A stretch of 64,000 nt of DNA from Sphagnum compactum (Eukaryota > Bryophyta > Sphagnopsida > Sphagnales). A program made the translations under genes and the position numbers. Of this stretch, positions 1-13,300 are shown piece after piece. Where the stretch lies: contig OZ234500.1 of assembly GCA_965153455.1 (NCBI GenBank), positions 15,995,579 to 16,059,578 of the forward strand, given 5' to 3'. Positions within the stretch are counted from its first letter, which is position 1; each line of letters opens with the position of its first letter. The notes beneath the pieces were generated by a model. That model saw only the letters and a list, made by a program, of their open reading frames with translations. It made no database searches and was not told where the DNA came from.

Positions 1-1365
1 AACATTCCCAAATAATAAAGGGAATTTCCTTTGAAATTATCACCTATTACCTTAAAAATATATTGGACACCACTTGTCATAAACAAAGGGATAAAACCAA
101 CCAAAATCCATCATTATCTAAATACTTATTTTTTAATTCCAATGCTGATGATTCATTAGACTTGGTTTAGATAGAACAACTTTAGGTTCCATATGTTGTG
201 CTTTTGGATGGCAATTCCAAACAAACAATTGTTTGACCAATTCCCAAGTAAAGAGGAATGGAAATGTGTCTTTTCAAATATGTTTTTGTAAAAAAACATT
301 TAACACTATAATCATAAGCAAAATTTCAATACCTTCTACATCAATTTGTATCTCAATTCCTTTCAATGGAATTGGAATTTGATTCAAATGAATCTAAATC
401 CAATTGAATTTGAATTTCATTAAATGTGTTTAATAAGTTTTCTGATAATTATTCATCTTGAAACTAGTTTAAGTAAGATAGCTCTACATTCCATGAATCG
501 TTGTAGATTGGAATTTGTTGAGCCAATTATCAAATGAAGAAATATGGAAAGGTGTGTTTTTGAATTTTTGTCTTTTTGAATTTTTTTTCAATGTCATATT
601 CACAAGAAGATTTTGAATAGCTCCTCCACCAATTTGCATCCCATTTGTATTCAATTGAATTTTAATCCATTTGTTGAATTGAATTTAATTGAATTTGAAT
701 TCAATACAAATTCAATTCAAATTGCAAAGCAATATTGTTCACACCTTAATTTCACATAGGATGAATTAGTGTCTTTCACTTCAAGAACATTCAACAAAAA
801 TTCCTATTCCACAAGAATTTGTCTTTTCCTTGTTTTTCCAATCTGTTTAGTCTTGGTGCAAAGGAGGATTTATATATTTGTAACCAGAAAAGTCTACATC
901 ACCACCCCTATCTATTAGGCTAACACATGCCTAGGTTATAGCTAATCCACAAGAAGTTGCAATGTTGTAGCCCCTCTTATGCCTAGATAACAATATCTAC
1001 CACTAACTATGTGTGGTGTATTGAATTATGGCAAAGATCCGATAGTAAGCATCATCCTCATTTAATTGATTATCTTCTCTACACATCGAACTACAACATG
1101 ACACACACACAACATACTCAAATAACATAAGTAAAATTGACTCACACATTTCCCAACTGAACATCATATATCATAGTGATATATATTAATTTCAATTCAA
1201 AATTTCAATTATTAGTAGTTTAACCAGAATACACATAGTAAACTACATGAGATTGTATTGAAGTTAATGTCAAAAACACCTTTAAAAAAACCAAACCTTT
1301 TTGTCCCTTCCAAAAGGGTTTTTTGATCATCACCAATCATTTTTTAAGAAACCATCAAACTAATG
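1..1365. other. AT-rich intergenic DNA, no gene seen
   Basis: No open reading frame here looks like a protein. The stretch is AT-rich and contains many variants of the self-complementary words GAATTC, TTGAATTCAA and AATTCAATTC, densest at 640-720, where they form long imperfect inverted repeats. The same word family recurs near 1935-1975, 6420-6500 and 20295-20345. Confidence 0.6.
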
Positions 1366-1516
1366 CACTACAACAAAAGGTGTCCTTGTACACCAAGTGA
1401 TTTCATTGGATTTTGAGTGAATTCATTGGTTGTAGTGAACGGGGACCGATGAAGAAGGAGTGAATTCACTGGTCTAATGAACGTGGATTAGTGAACTACA
1501 CCCACATTTTGTAGTA
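1366..1516. mobile_element. CACTA-like (En/Spm) MITE, about 151 bp
   Basis: The left end reads CACTACAACAAAAGGTG and the right end reads CACATTTTGTAGTA, so the reverse complement of the right end matches the left with a few differences. The triplet ATG lies directly outside both ends (1363-1365 and 1517-1519), as expected for the 3-bp duplication made by CACTA transposases. The last base is A where a perfect CACTA end would have G. The interior holds related halves, AGTGAATTCATTGG and AGTGAATTCACTGG, and no coding potential. It is therefore a non-autonomous element. The class is inferred from the terminal word and TSD length only. Confidence 0.6.
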
Positions 1517-1519
1517 ATG

Positions 1520-3089
1520 ATGGCAAATATATATTTCCATTACAAACCATCATCCTTTTAAAAGTCATGTTCACTCCCTACATCAATTACACACCACCGT
1601 CACTTTTGCACATACATAAGCTTTGAAAAAACTCCTTAATGAGATAACACACATCTCAACATATATCAACAAGAAGAGATCAAGACTAGTCCAAACACAC
1701 ATAATTCACATGCAAAAAAATTGGGAGTTATTTTTTTGATACATTGTTTTATTTGAACTTTTGTGTGTTCAATCATGTGTCCATAATTTATACTATAAAG
1801 TTCAAAATTACAACCAACAATTTTATTGTTTGTATTGATACTTGCATAAAATATCTTTTTATTATTGAATCATGTTTTTGTTTAACACTAGTGTGGCATG
1901 TGCCACTAGCCCAAGGGTGAAATTATTACCCATCTAATTGAATTTGAATTCGAAATTTTTATTGAAATTTCAATGACAAAGATGACTTGAAATTTAATAT
2001 CTCTTGCAACTTAGGTATAAGCTTTATGAAACCATCTCCATAAGATCCCACTCATCAAAATGCTTTCTAATATTACCAAGAATGGGCCCCAATTTTCCTA
2101 AAAATTTGTTTTGATTTTGATGAGTTGTCAATGACAAAATTGTTCAATATTCAATAAATCTTGCACCATAGGTCTAAGCACACAAAACCACCTCCAATGG
2201 CACCACTTGGTCATGGGTGGAGACCTTACAGATTAAGAGATTTTAACATGCCAAATCAAAACAAACAATAAAATACATAGGGTGCGCTACACATTATTAG
2301 CCCAACTGGGAACTCATTATCCAAGTGTGAACAATAAATTTAAATAAAAAATGTCTTAAACTTGTCAATTGACATGTTGGATCTTGTTTTGTAAAGACCA
2401 TGTTTTTACATGAATGAAATAAGGTTATACAACATTGTAAACATGAACAAAACAAAGAACAAAGTTGTAAAATTGCTGACACATATTTTGATGCAAGAAT
2501 TAGAAGTTTACATTAATTTACTTTAAAATATACAATGTTCATTGTTTTTGGTCAATTTTGTTTAAGGATAAGTATATTCAGTGAATTAATTGATGTGGTC
2601 TTTAAGAGTGCTACATACAATTGGCCATGTGAAAACATACCAGCATTGGGCGGATTTCATTTTTTGTGAAAACCATTCATTCCGAATAAAGGAACAAAAT
2701 TAAAAAATTGACCTGGTTTTTTAGGTTTCTTTTTCCATTTTAAAAAACCAAATAGGGTTTTATTTTCTTCTTAATATATAAATTTATCTAATTCTCATAG
2801 AAATGGTTTCCCAAAATGTGAAAATTGTCAATTTTCAGATGGCAGTTTTCTATGGTTAGATATCAAAATACTTTTTAAAAAATATATTATTTTCCAAATT
2901 TAAAAAATAATTATAAATTTGACCTCAAGGATGAAACTCAATTGATGGAAATAAAAAATGAACATAAAAATTTGATAAAAAATACAACTATCCACATTTC
3001 ACAAGTTCACATGTCCACAACTTCATCCTTCTCAATGGATCCTTTGAACTTTTCTTATTCTTCCTCTAATTTCATACCCATTTGAATTA
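1520..3089. other. Intergenic, nothing recognised
   Basis: AT-rich sequence with short ORFs only and no recognisable protein motif, RNA gene or repeat boundary. Confidence 0.5.
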
Positions 3090-3490
3090 ACTCCACTAAA
3101 GTAGAGGGTTGTTTATAATCAACTCTAAGATCATTAGGCTAATTTTTACTTACAAAAATCAATTTTTCTAAATCATCACATTGTAAATGACATCTCTTAA
3201 GATTAGTAAGAATTCAAGCCAAGGAAAAAATATGTTCAATCTCTATTTGTGACCTTAGAATGTTAAGAATTCTCATAACAAGGAACCCAACTTTAGAAAA
3301 TAATGGTTCATGTTTTCCCCACCACTCAAGTGGAGGTTTAATCTCCTTACTATTCACATGATAATGCCTGAAAGATAGAAGTTCCTTGTTGGCAAGTTCC
3401 CTCACTAGTTCATTATAGTTGATAATCATCTCACATATGTCCAAGTTGTTGTCAACATCAATCTTTTGTTTTGCAATCTCATATTTTACA
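3090..3490 (-). pseudogene. hAT transposase C-terminal fragment, broken
   Basis: Read on the minus strand, this stretch translates to the hAT dimerisation region. It has a P-L-E-W-W tryptophan pair, then a helix ending in R-S-Q-I-E-I-E-H-I-F-S-L-A, then a tail in the style of I-L-T-N-L-K-R-C, which is the usual order at the C-terminus of Ac/hAT transposases. Two in-frame stops interrupt it: a TGA just after I-F-S-L-A, where family members have glycine, and a TAG further on in the tail, where tryptophan is expected. The rest of the transposase (BED zinc finger, catalytic core) and the terminal inverted repeats are not visible nearby. It is a dead relic, so no activity is expected. Confidence 0.85.
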
Positions 3491-5187
3491 ATAGGATGTA
3501 GATGTTAATGACATTTCAAAAACATTGGAAATAAGGACCTCCGATTACAAGCAGCTATGCTAACGGTTCTTTGGTCACATTTACACGAGTTTCTTTAATC
3601 CCGATCCCAAAGGTTTTGGTGGATTCCTCTGCACTTGGTGCAGCTTGGTGGTCAATGAATTTGCTACCACTAGAAGTATCCATTCAAGGGCATGGGTATG
3701 GTCTAGGTATTGCAATTAGAGTTGCCCACCACCTATGCAACTTGACCAACCTAGACCGCTCATCCGGATGCAAAAATTTGTCTCACAATTGAACAAATTG
3801 TCATTTGATACAAGGACTTTTGTTGTGAACCATTCAAGCCTCCTTGGACCATGAAGCACCCCTTCCCAATGTTGATTTGCAAAGCACATGGGTGCATGTG
3901 TAACGAATGGTAGATAGACTTGAAATACAGCAACATCGGGATTTTGGGCCAAAGTGAACCAGCACCCACCAGCACACCATGAAGGATGAATGGTAAGTGG
4001 TCGGGAAACAATTTTCTGTTGGGTCCACCGAACTGGGATGCTTGCTTCAGATTGTGTTCTTTGGTATCTTTGGAAAGCTCTTGATGAGGAGGGGTGCATG
4101 GGCTTTGAGTTATTTGGGTGAACTTTTTGTAAGCGTCATGAGTTTTGCATTATATGGGTTCTTCTTTCCAACAAAGTTCAAATTAAGATAAGATGGCCCA
4201 CCTTCCCCAATCAATATTTTTGCTCAAAGTGAATTAAAATTAAAATCCCTATTTGTAGGGGAAGGGGGGAAAGAAGAAAAGAAAAATCAAAAATTCAAAC
4301 TAAACCCATGTTCATTTCAAATTGAACATTTTTGCACAAACTCAAAATAAAAAGAATGTAGATGTTCCCATACTCAAATTCAATGTCAATTTCAGTTTGG
4401 CCCATCTTTTTTTGTCTACTTTTTTTGTCCCCATTAAGTTTCTCCACCGTGTCTTTTTCTTTTTTACAAAATATTTTTTAGATAAATAATTTAATTTATT
4501 TTTATTTTTACTTCTTTTTTTTTTCTCTATGGGCACATAGGGCAGATAATAGGAACATTATGAAATGTTTTCATCTTTTGTCTAAAAGTGAGCTTTTTCA
4601 GTTGCCCAATACAATTTGGTGTTGTCTTTTGTCACCATTTGCACCAAGTTAGTTGGTACATGTTTGGGCCACTTTCTAAACAGAAAAAACTGAATTTGTG
4701 AAGAAAATTTGTCACTATGTACTTTGTGTAGGGTAAAGGAGTAAGGACCGAGAACAAGGCTATTCTGGGAATGAGGGGCCCTACACACATAAGGGCCAGA
4801 GCCAAGTGTGGGACCTCAATTCCCAGAACAGCACCTTTGAAAGGTCCTTAGTCACACCTGATGTAAAGTTCCCCTAGGACTTTTTCTTTCATGAAAGGAT
4901 GGCTGTGATTCATTTGAGGGGAAAGCCATTTGTTTGTTGTTTCTGGAAGTCCTTCCCCCACCAGGTTGTAGGGCCAAGACCAGGTCTCCTTTGGCTCTCA
5001 GCCCAGACACATTGTTCCATGTTTAATCTACTTAGGACCCCCCCTAACTTGTAAAATTTGAAGGTTGCCCTAAATTTAGTGACAACACAAAAAAAAAAAA
5101 ATTCATTCCATAAACATCAACAAATTTGGATGATGATAACAAACATCTTATCTCATGTATTTTTCTCTTTTTTTTTCTTTTTTTTTT
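3491..5187. other. Intergenic with two GC-richer patches
   Basis: Patches at about 3540-4190 and 4730-5040 are visibly richer in G+C than their surroundings. Both strands carry overlapping short ORFs in 3570-4190, but none resembles a known family. They could be remnants of captured or decayed genes. I assign no function. Confidence 0.4.
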
Positions 5188-5329
5188 GAATTTTGTGATA
5201 TAGCCGAAGTGGTGACCATCTAGAAGATATTTTAGCCAAATTTGACTCAACCCAAATATGAAAGTAAAAAAAAGAAAAAAAAATGATCTTTCGATATTCT
5301 TGGCTACCTCTTGGAACCTATTATAAAAC
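5188..5329 (+). repeat. Dispersed palindrome-core repeat, copy A
   Basis: Copy of a roughly 120-160 bp family found on both strands in this window. The shared order is: ATTTTGTGAT(A/G)TAGC, then AAGTGGTGA(C/T)CATC, then TTTAGCCAAATTTG, then a spacer with an A-rich run, then TTGGCTACCT and a run ending in AACCT. Here the core is TTTAGCCAAATTTGACT, so the palindrome is half decayed. Other copies are at 36037-36157, 42871-43010 and 53531-53690, with shorter pieces at 33541-33590 and 49445-49525. Confidence 0.65.
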
Positions 5330-7899
5330 CGAGTGATTTGGGATTTTTCAAAATAAAATCAATCTGGCAAATTTGGATTACTTTTTAAAATTTGAAGAAT
5401 CCTTTGTGTAGCAAAAATTTCATGTCAAAATTTGGCAAAAGTTCACCTCCTCGGGCTCATGTCATTCGATGGCTCTATCCTCCATGGCAAGTTCAAAGTT
5501 CAAACCAGTGTTGGGAGGATAAGTGTAAATATATACACATATACCCTCATTGTAAAAAGGGGTAAGTGTAAATCATTCCCTACCAATTTTTTGGCATTTA
5601 CACTTACCCTGCCTAGCATGTAACTAATTTGTTTAACTTTATACAAGGGAAGTGTAAACAAATTTCAATTGCACTCACATGGACTCAAGTAAATGGTTTT
5701 GGCAGGGTAAGTGGGGTTGGTCCTTCACACAAATTTCTAAGACTTCTCTTGCTTCCCAAACATTCAATTCCCTTTAGTCCAAATGTATATAATACAAGCT
5801 CACACATTTAAACTATGGGGGAATGTCTTGGGTGCACATTCTTTGATGCATATTTGATACATGTTGCCCCACCTTATCGTTTGAGTTCAATTTTGATTCT
5901 TAATTTTGTTCATCAACAATTTTGACGCAAAGCTTGGGCACCTACTGTGATTCATGTAAATTAGTTGTGGTGCATCCCAAAGTGTTTTTTTTTTTTTTTG
6001 GTGACATGTGCCATTTTGATCGGCCCACCACCAAAAAAACCATTTCTAAAACTTTCATATCTCTTTGTTCACTAACACTTGTGTTAACATTTTTTGCACA
6101 ATTTTTTTTTCAAAAGCATTTACATAAGTTTTTACTAATTTATATAGTGTTTTCAAATGTATTTACACGGTTTAACATTTACAATTGCATGTCCAAAGTT
6201 AGGCATTTACATTTACCTTTGTAACGATGTTGATAACAAGTTTACACTTACACAAATGGTATTTTTTAAAATGATATACACGCCCAACATTGGTTCAAAC
6301 AAGTGTTATGCAAAAGGATCAAAAGATGAAGAATTATATATCGAGATATGAAATAATCGAGAGAAATAATTTCAACTAAAGATGATCAACTAATGAAACA
6401 AATGAATTGATTTTGTGAAAATTAAGTTCCATTCAAATGAAAATAATAATTGACATTACATAACTTGATTTGAATTAAAGTGAATTTGAATTCAATTCAA
6501 TTCAAACAAGTGTGTGATTGTTGTGAAACTTATATTAAGATTCAAACTTTCTAAACTTTGTTATGATATTCATCTTTGAAATTTGAACTTGCAAAGCAAC
6601 CTTGTTATTAAACCATGGACATAAAAACTCCAATAAACATTATTGAAACATTATTATTCAACTATGTCATGTATGCAATCTAAACAAATACATATAGTGA
6701 AAATGGTGAACTTTTCAAATTATAGAACTATTGTTCCTTCCACTTGGACATCAACAATACCATTAAGGTGGACAAAGGTTTCATTATGTTTGACCACTCC
6801 TAGAATAAATGTGATCCCATTTATTAACAATAACATAAATGCCCACTTGTGTTGAATGAACTTCTAATCTTGGATAAAAGGTGTCAAATGGTATGACTTG
6901 CAATTTCAAATCAAAGCCCACAAATTAAGCACATGGACATTCTTAACAAACAAAACCATCAAATGCATTAGGAAATATAAACTTATTTTGATAAAGAACC
7001 ACTCCAAAATCTTTTTTTAAAAAAGCCCAAAAACACAAAACACATAATGGGGAGCCCTAAGTGGAGAAATCAAGTAACCTAGGACCTAAATCCATCACCA
7101 ATAGCATGAAGTAAGCCATGCAAGGAGATGGGCAAAAAACATGAAAAAACATCAAGTTTAGAAAATGTCTTTCCTGTTAATACAACTACACATCGCAAGA
7201 TAATGCCAACTTGAAATCTTTAAAGAGTCATAAACACCCTTTGCCTATAAAATGAACATAAAATCAAAATATGAAGCCTCCAAAGCCTTTTGTTGACCAT
7301 GCCATGTTGACACATCGATGAATGAGGTCTTCAACCTACTGGTGTAAACATCCAAATATCTCTATTGCAAGAAAGACAAATCATCCTCATGGTGTCCATT
7401 GTGATATGACACAACCTTTGCCTAAGCTGCAATTGTCAAAACCATTCTCTAAGAAAAAACAATTTGTAGAACAAAATATGTGTGAATCAGGTTAACAATG
7501 ATTATATTTGTCAAAATGCAATTACCATCTGCTATAAGCACAATATCCGTTTGTCACAATGATGATTGGAAACATGGCATCAAAAAAACATGAATTTGTT
7601 TCCGTAAGACATGGAATTCAACATCCCTAACAATGGAGGCAAAAGAATCATGAATTGCATCATGCATGGATGTGTGCTCTCTCCCATGAGCATAACAAAA
7701 TAGACGTATCCATATTGAATCTATGGGTTAGCCACATATGCATAAAAAAAACCATGAACCATAGGAGGGGGGAGGCCCAATCTAGTGCGTAATGTTGAGA
7801 AAAAAATGTTGGAGGCCATCCAAAAATATGGGAAATTTGGTGGGCGAAAATATTTAAACACCTGAGCTTGGGCTTATGTAAGATTTCAACCAAATGTGA
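5330..7899. other. Intergenic, nothing recognised
   Basis: AT-rich sequence with short ORFs and no motif I can name. The bottom strand between 7640 and 7900 may belong to the LINE-like remnant annotated next. Confidence 0.45.
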
Positions 7900-8280
7900 T
7901 GACAATTAGAAGACAAATCCAAAATGATGTTGGATAAGGAATGTTCATGCAATGACCTCTGAGATGCTCCCTTAAAGATGATTTGTTCTTCTCTCTAATA
8001 ATTGTTCAAATGGAAGCATGCAAGCTTAAACAACTTGAGGTAAAAAGTCACAAGCCCACTTAAAATGAGCTTGAAATGGAAATGGACCTAAATTATTCGC
8101 CCTTGTAGACCCCAATAGAAATGGGTAGTCGTCCTATAAAAATTTAGATGCAATGATTAAGGTGATAAACCCTGAATTCCCCAAGTACATTATTGGGGTG
8201 ATAACCTTAGCAAAGAAAAGATCTATTCCACCTTTAAAGAAAGGAAAAAAAAAATCCAATGAATTAAGAAAACCTTTGGA
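7900..8280 (-). pseudogene. Possible LINE endonuclease remnant
   Basis: On the minus strand near 8060-8160 the translation reads D-D-Y-P-F-L-L, and about ten residues later G-P-F-P-F-Q followed by W. This spacing recalls the S-D-H-x-P ... G-P-x-P-F-R-F ... W ending of the apurinic-like endonuclease of plant L1-type LINEs. Stops and frame changes lie on both sides, and no reverse transcriptase motif could be followed through 7.0-7.9 kb. If the call is right it is a very old fragment; it could also be chance. Confidence 0.35.
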
Positions 8281-11200
8281 CATTCCAAAAAATTGGCCTT
8301 AAAAGTCTCCCAAATACACGATTGAAGGTTGAATCAAAGGAGGTTAGCTTGCATTGAAAATTTGGGAATGGGGGAAAAAACAAAAAGGTAATAAGGTTGT
8401 TGGGCAAAATGAGTGAAAACCCCAAATGCCACCTACATATCCCCCAATTTAAGAAGGGCATCCATGTGTTGAGCATCATTGTCCAAGGCATTTTAGAAAA
8501 AAAAGGATGTGAAGAAAAGTGACCCCAAGGGAATGCCCAAAACCCTAACACCCCTAATAAGGGTGTAAAACTAGATGGAGGCGAAAACCATGAAGGCAAC
8601 CTTGAAAGAAACCAAAGAACACACTTGTGGGGCTGAATCTATGGTGTACCAAATCTAACTAAGAAGAGAAATGATGAAAAACTTGAGATACAATTAAAGT
8701 AGGCTTAATGATGTGAGTGTCTTTTGTAACTAAAAGAAATAAACAAGATGAAAAAAGGCTAATCAAATTATGAAGAATGCAAAAATGAACTAGGGTGAAA
8801 AAAGGACCACCCAAAGTATCCCACTAATGGGTGTCAATGGAGGACTAAATAACAAAAAGATTGTCATGAGGGGAATAGTGACTAAAGAAAAGAGGGAACT
8901 ATGGGGCATTAAAAAAAAAATGAAAGGTATAAACTAAAATAATTACCCACCTATAACATGTAACTCTTGGAATATAACCGTGTATATGAGAAACAATGTT
9001 GAAGGCATTGGCAATGTCTACTGATAACACCACACAAACAAGATTAATATCTAAAATTGCCTAAATATTGTGCACCATTGCTTCACAATCTCCATTGACA
9101 ACACCCCAAATTAGTGGGCAAGGGGGGGGGGGGGCATAAATGCATTGAAAATGCATCACTAAATTAGAAACAAAAGGTCATGCTCACCAACCATATAGAA
9201 TTTTGCCTACTACAATCAGCTAAATGCCACAAGAAAGTTTGGCCAAGTTAACATATTTGTAGCATCAAGAGCTTTAATTATACTCCCAAGGATACATCCT
9301 CCGACAACATAAAATCATATTATGAATAATTAAGAAAAGTTGTTAATTGAGTCTTTTGGGTCAAATAATTTTGAAGGTGCTCGAATAACATGTTTGAAGG
9401 CCCACTAATTGAAAGGTGAGCTAAATGGATGAATGTTGACCTAAATGTGTTTAAAAAAGAAATCCAAATTTGCTTTTGGCTAAAGCTCCATAAAAAAATA
9501 TGCGCATGGCAAGATGAATCTAAAATATGAAAACTTTAATCTAGAAAAGTAACAATCTTTGATGAGGTCGAGGTTAAAGCAAAGGGGGTGAGTGCCCTCG
9601 CAACACAAACATACTAACCTTAGGGCTAGATTTTAACAAAAATGATGGGGCCCAAATGGGAGGACAAGGATGGGGCCTCTAGAAGAAGGGCACCATTTGA
9701 ACAAGGGGGACCGAAAGTAAAATAACTATTAAAGCCTATGCACACCATAAATGTTTAGCTTGAAACTTTTCAAAATCATTAACAAATAAACCTTTGTACC
9801 TTAATCTTTGTTTCCGTATGCCCAACCTTCCCTCCTCAAATAGGCGATAAAAGGCACCACCAGGGGCAAAGTAGAAAAAGATATCATGCAACATCTTTCA
9901 AGTCTCATGTTATGTGGTCTAAACGAAATCTAAAGGCCATCTCCATCTTTCACCTCAAACAAATGGGATGCGCAAATACAATCAAGGCCTAAGGAATTCC
10001 AACAAAAATGTTCCAAAGGGATCCAAATTTGGTATCCATGCCCAAACTGCTAGAAGGGGGCAAGGGGCTTAAAGGGATGGTGCACCATCATTGCCACTCA
10101 AGGAACTAACTTGTAAAACCTAACATGTTTCTAATCGTGCGTTTAGTTGAAACATGTAAACAAGGCATCATAACCAGAACATGGGGTATCACGTTAAAGG
10201 GGGATTCAATTTGTCTCTCGACATGCAATGAGGGTATGGTGACCCAAAAGCTTATGACACCTTAACCGGATGGAATGGGATCGAAATAAAAATCAAAATG
10301 ACACAAGGGAAAGAGGGAAAGGTTAAAATTATAGAATGAGGACCATGTGAAAAGGCAATAGGTTGAAGGGCTTCTGCTAGGGGCATGAGTGGGGGAAAAC
10401 AAATTAAAGGATGTGTCTTTTATAGGGGGGAGAACCTCCATTGAATAAATCGACACCCACACAAACACAAGCTAAGAGAAAAAGGCCCAAGAACACCTAT
10501 CACACAAGAGCAGAACGTGAAATGAAAAATTGAATTGAACCCCTCATCCCACATCCCTAAACAACCCCCATAACATAAATTTCCAACACCACTAAAATCT
10601 ATGAACAATCACACAACAATGTTTTATGATGTTATGTTGACAATCGTAAACATACAAAACATTAAAAAAACTTCTTTAAAAAAAGCTACTTGATCAACCC
10701 AAACTAAAAATCTAAAATGAAAATATAAATAAAATGTAAATAAATAAAATCTAATCAACCAACCAGAAACCCAAAAAAAATCTAACAAATCAACCAAAAA
10801 GAAAAATTGATCACAAATTCCAAAAAAAATTTGATTAATCAACCGAAAAAAATCCACCCAAACTTGAAAGCCCAAAACCCCCAAAAAATGGCAAATCTTA
10901 AACCCAAAGCCACAAACAATGCACCAAAAAAAAACCATTGCCATAAGTTCCGATCATATAAAATCAAATTACTATTACATTTTGCCATAAAACCATTGAC
11001 TGTAACATTGCTTGTGTGGTGGGCACAATAAATGGGGTGAGGTGGGGTTACTTTCTAGGTGAAGCTCTTGCTTATTGTAGCTTATAATGGCAATGGCAAT
11101 TGCACTCTTGCCACTCCTTACCATCCTTTGTTGTCACCATTCCACAATGATGAAATCCTTGGTGCATTGCAATGACTATGCCATTGTCTTTTGCAAAGCG

Positions 11201-11394
11201 AAGTTTCACAATTCTTACACCAATGTTGCATTATCCTTGCAACTTTGTTCATCTTGGAAATTGTGGAGTAGCAACAACTATGAATGTCAAGCAATGTGCA
11301 CACTTTCTTTTGCTCAATTCTTTTCTAATCATTAAATTGTGTCCAATTTACTCTACGATACTTGGGCCAAGTTCCACTTCCCTTGAGGTTGGTA
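8281..11394. other. Intergenic, nothing recognised; G run at 9122-9134
   Basis: Minus-strand ORFs at 8264-8599 and 10.2-10.9 kb are rich in F, W and L but match no family I recognise. A 13-base G homopolymer lies at 9122-9134. The segment ends at the gypsy element, where GGTA at 11391-11394 is the left candidate target duplication. Confidence 0.45.
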
Positions 11395-12140
11395 TGTCAC
11401 CAAAAAGGAAGGGTCAAAACAACAACTCGACTCCTTTGTAGTGTTCACTTTGTCAGAATGTGAATGAGTATCCTCCTGTTAAATGGATAGGATTACAGTA
11501 GTCCTAATTGAAGTCCACAACTCTTCTTCTTCCAGCTCTGCTACTTCTCAAATAGGGGCACACATCAACTGCTCCCCACACCCACTCCCAGTACTCCTAC
11601 AGACATAACTTCTACGTGCATCTCTACAGCTCAGACCACCTTCTCAAATTTTCCTTTCTACAGCATCGATCCTTGATCAGTCCTATACCCACCAGATCAT
11701 GGAGCTGGCCATCCTCTAGTTACTAACGCAGCGGAAAAGATCAGCAACTAGCTCTCCAAGCTCTAGTGCTTTTTGTCTATCTGGCTCCTATCAGACGAAC
11801 TCTATTTTCCTCCTCGTCCTCCTTTCCCGCTTCCTCCTCCAACAACATCATCAGCCGTCATCAGTCCCTCCACTTTCGCTCATTAATGCAGCTCCTCTCC
11901 TCACCATCATTCGCGCCGCCTTCTTCCTGCACTCATATCACACACCCCCAGAGAGAGACCTCCCCATGCATTCCATGCACACCGTCACTAATCTCCTGTC
12001 CCAAAATTAATAAACCCCGCCGTCATTCGTTAAGAAAGTTGACGGCAGGCTTAACCCCTTAAACCCTTAAAATGAAATCGGCATTCACACCATAGAGATA
12101 ATCAGAGACCAACTGTTCGGTCACTCCCTTTCCGGTCACA
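11395..12140 (-). repeat. 3' LTR of the gypsy element
   Basis: This copy aligns end to end with 19238-19981. It begins TGTCACC and ends GGTCACA on the plus strand, a near-inverted pair of termini. It is about 746 bp long. The purine-rich PPT lies just inside its inner edge. Confidence 0.93.
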
Positions 12141-12162
12141 TATGTCACCCCTCCCTTCCTGA
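12141..12162 (-). promoter_or_regulatory. Polypurine tract of the gypsy element
   Basis: On the minus strand, AGGAAGGGAGGGG lies about seven bases before the 3' LTR start TGTGACC. This is the expected position of the plus-strand primer for reverse transcription. Confidence 0.8.
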
Positions 12163-12186
12163 AAAAGCTGAGTCCCTCAGCTTCAT

Positions 12187-13300
12187 TCAATCCTGTTGAA
12201 CGTGATAGATCTGAAGATCCCTACGAGACCTTTCCCACTGGTGCCCATCAGCATCCTGGATGATGCACATTCGACTTCCCTCTTCAAAATCAAGGTTTCC
12301 TTTCCCATCAGCATGCCCGATGAACTGGTATGGACCTTCCCAGCTCGCAGTCAAAGCTCTTTTTTTTCCTGGTTTCTTCATCTTCACCATTGTCTCCCCT
12401 GCAACCAGACCTTCAAACAGATGCTTACCTTTCCTGGTAGCATAGGTCTTCCTTTGTTTCTTCTGTGTTTGCTCCACATTGAGCAAGACGTTTTCGTGGA
12501 TGCTTGCTATAAGCTCTACTTTCTGTAGAAATTGTGCTGCAACAACTTCCACATCAACACTATCATCAGTCACAGCAGTCAGAGCGTGCAGGTAATTATC
12601 TGCCTTAAGACGTGGTGTGCGACCAGTCAGAATCATGAAGGGCGAAAATTTAGTGCTAGCTTGGATCCCACATCTGTACCCAAACAAGATCTTGGCCAGA
12701 TGCTTGTCCCAACAATCCACGTTTTCTAGTGTCGCAGCAAGAACAGTGATGCCATGTTTGATAGTTTTGATTAAGCGCTCCGCCATTCCATTGCATTGAG
12801 GCCACTGGGGTGCAGTGTGCTGATGCTGGATTCCGTAGTCCTTGCACATCACATCGAATTCTGCAGCCCATTCTCCACCATTGTCAGTAAGCACAAACTT
12901 GGGGACTCCATACCTGCAAATTATATCATCTTCCAGGAACCTGGCTGCAGTCTTAGCACCATGATCAGCAACTGCCTTTGCCTCACACCATTTAGAATAA
13001 TGGTCGATGGCCACCAGAATGTACTTGTTTCCTGACTTGGTTTCAGGCAATGGTCCTGCAGTGTCCATAACAACTCTATGAAACAGATCACAGATGGGTA
13101 TGCTCTTCAGTTCTTCATCTTCAGAGCGGATGCTACCCGTGCTCCTCACCAGTTGGCACTGCTAGCACCTTCTAACTACCGTCCTGACATCTTCAGTCTG
13201 ATTATGCCAGAAGTATCTTCGACAGATTTCAGCCAATGTCCTCTGTTCTCCAAAATGCCCCAGATCTTCATGCATTTGAATTACAAGTGGCATTCTTTCC
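12187..13300 (-). pseudogene. Integrase domain (zinc-binding, DDE core, GPY/F)
   Basis: In minus-strand order, an HHCC zinc-binding module lies around 13150-13290 (H-E-D-L-G-H then C-stop-Q-C), where a TAG replaces one residue between the two cysteines. The catalytic core follows in the longest open stretch (12187-13149). It has the first Asp in V-M-D-T-A-G, the second in T-D-N-G-G-E, and the catalytic Glu in N-G-M-A-E-R. The C-terminal end carries W-E-G-P-Y-Q-F and W-x-R-S-R-R-D-L, a GPY/F-type module. No chromodomain follows before the stop. The zinc module and core are in different frames, so a frameshift separates them in addition to the stop. Confidence 0.93.

Noticed and set aside
3716-4099. 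A 127-codon minus-strand ORF
   Set aside because: Alternative frames of similar length overlap it, and none shows a domain. The local GC rise alone explains the lack of stops.
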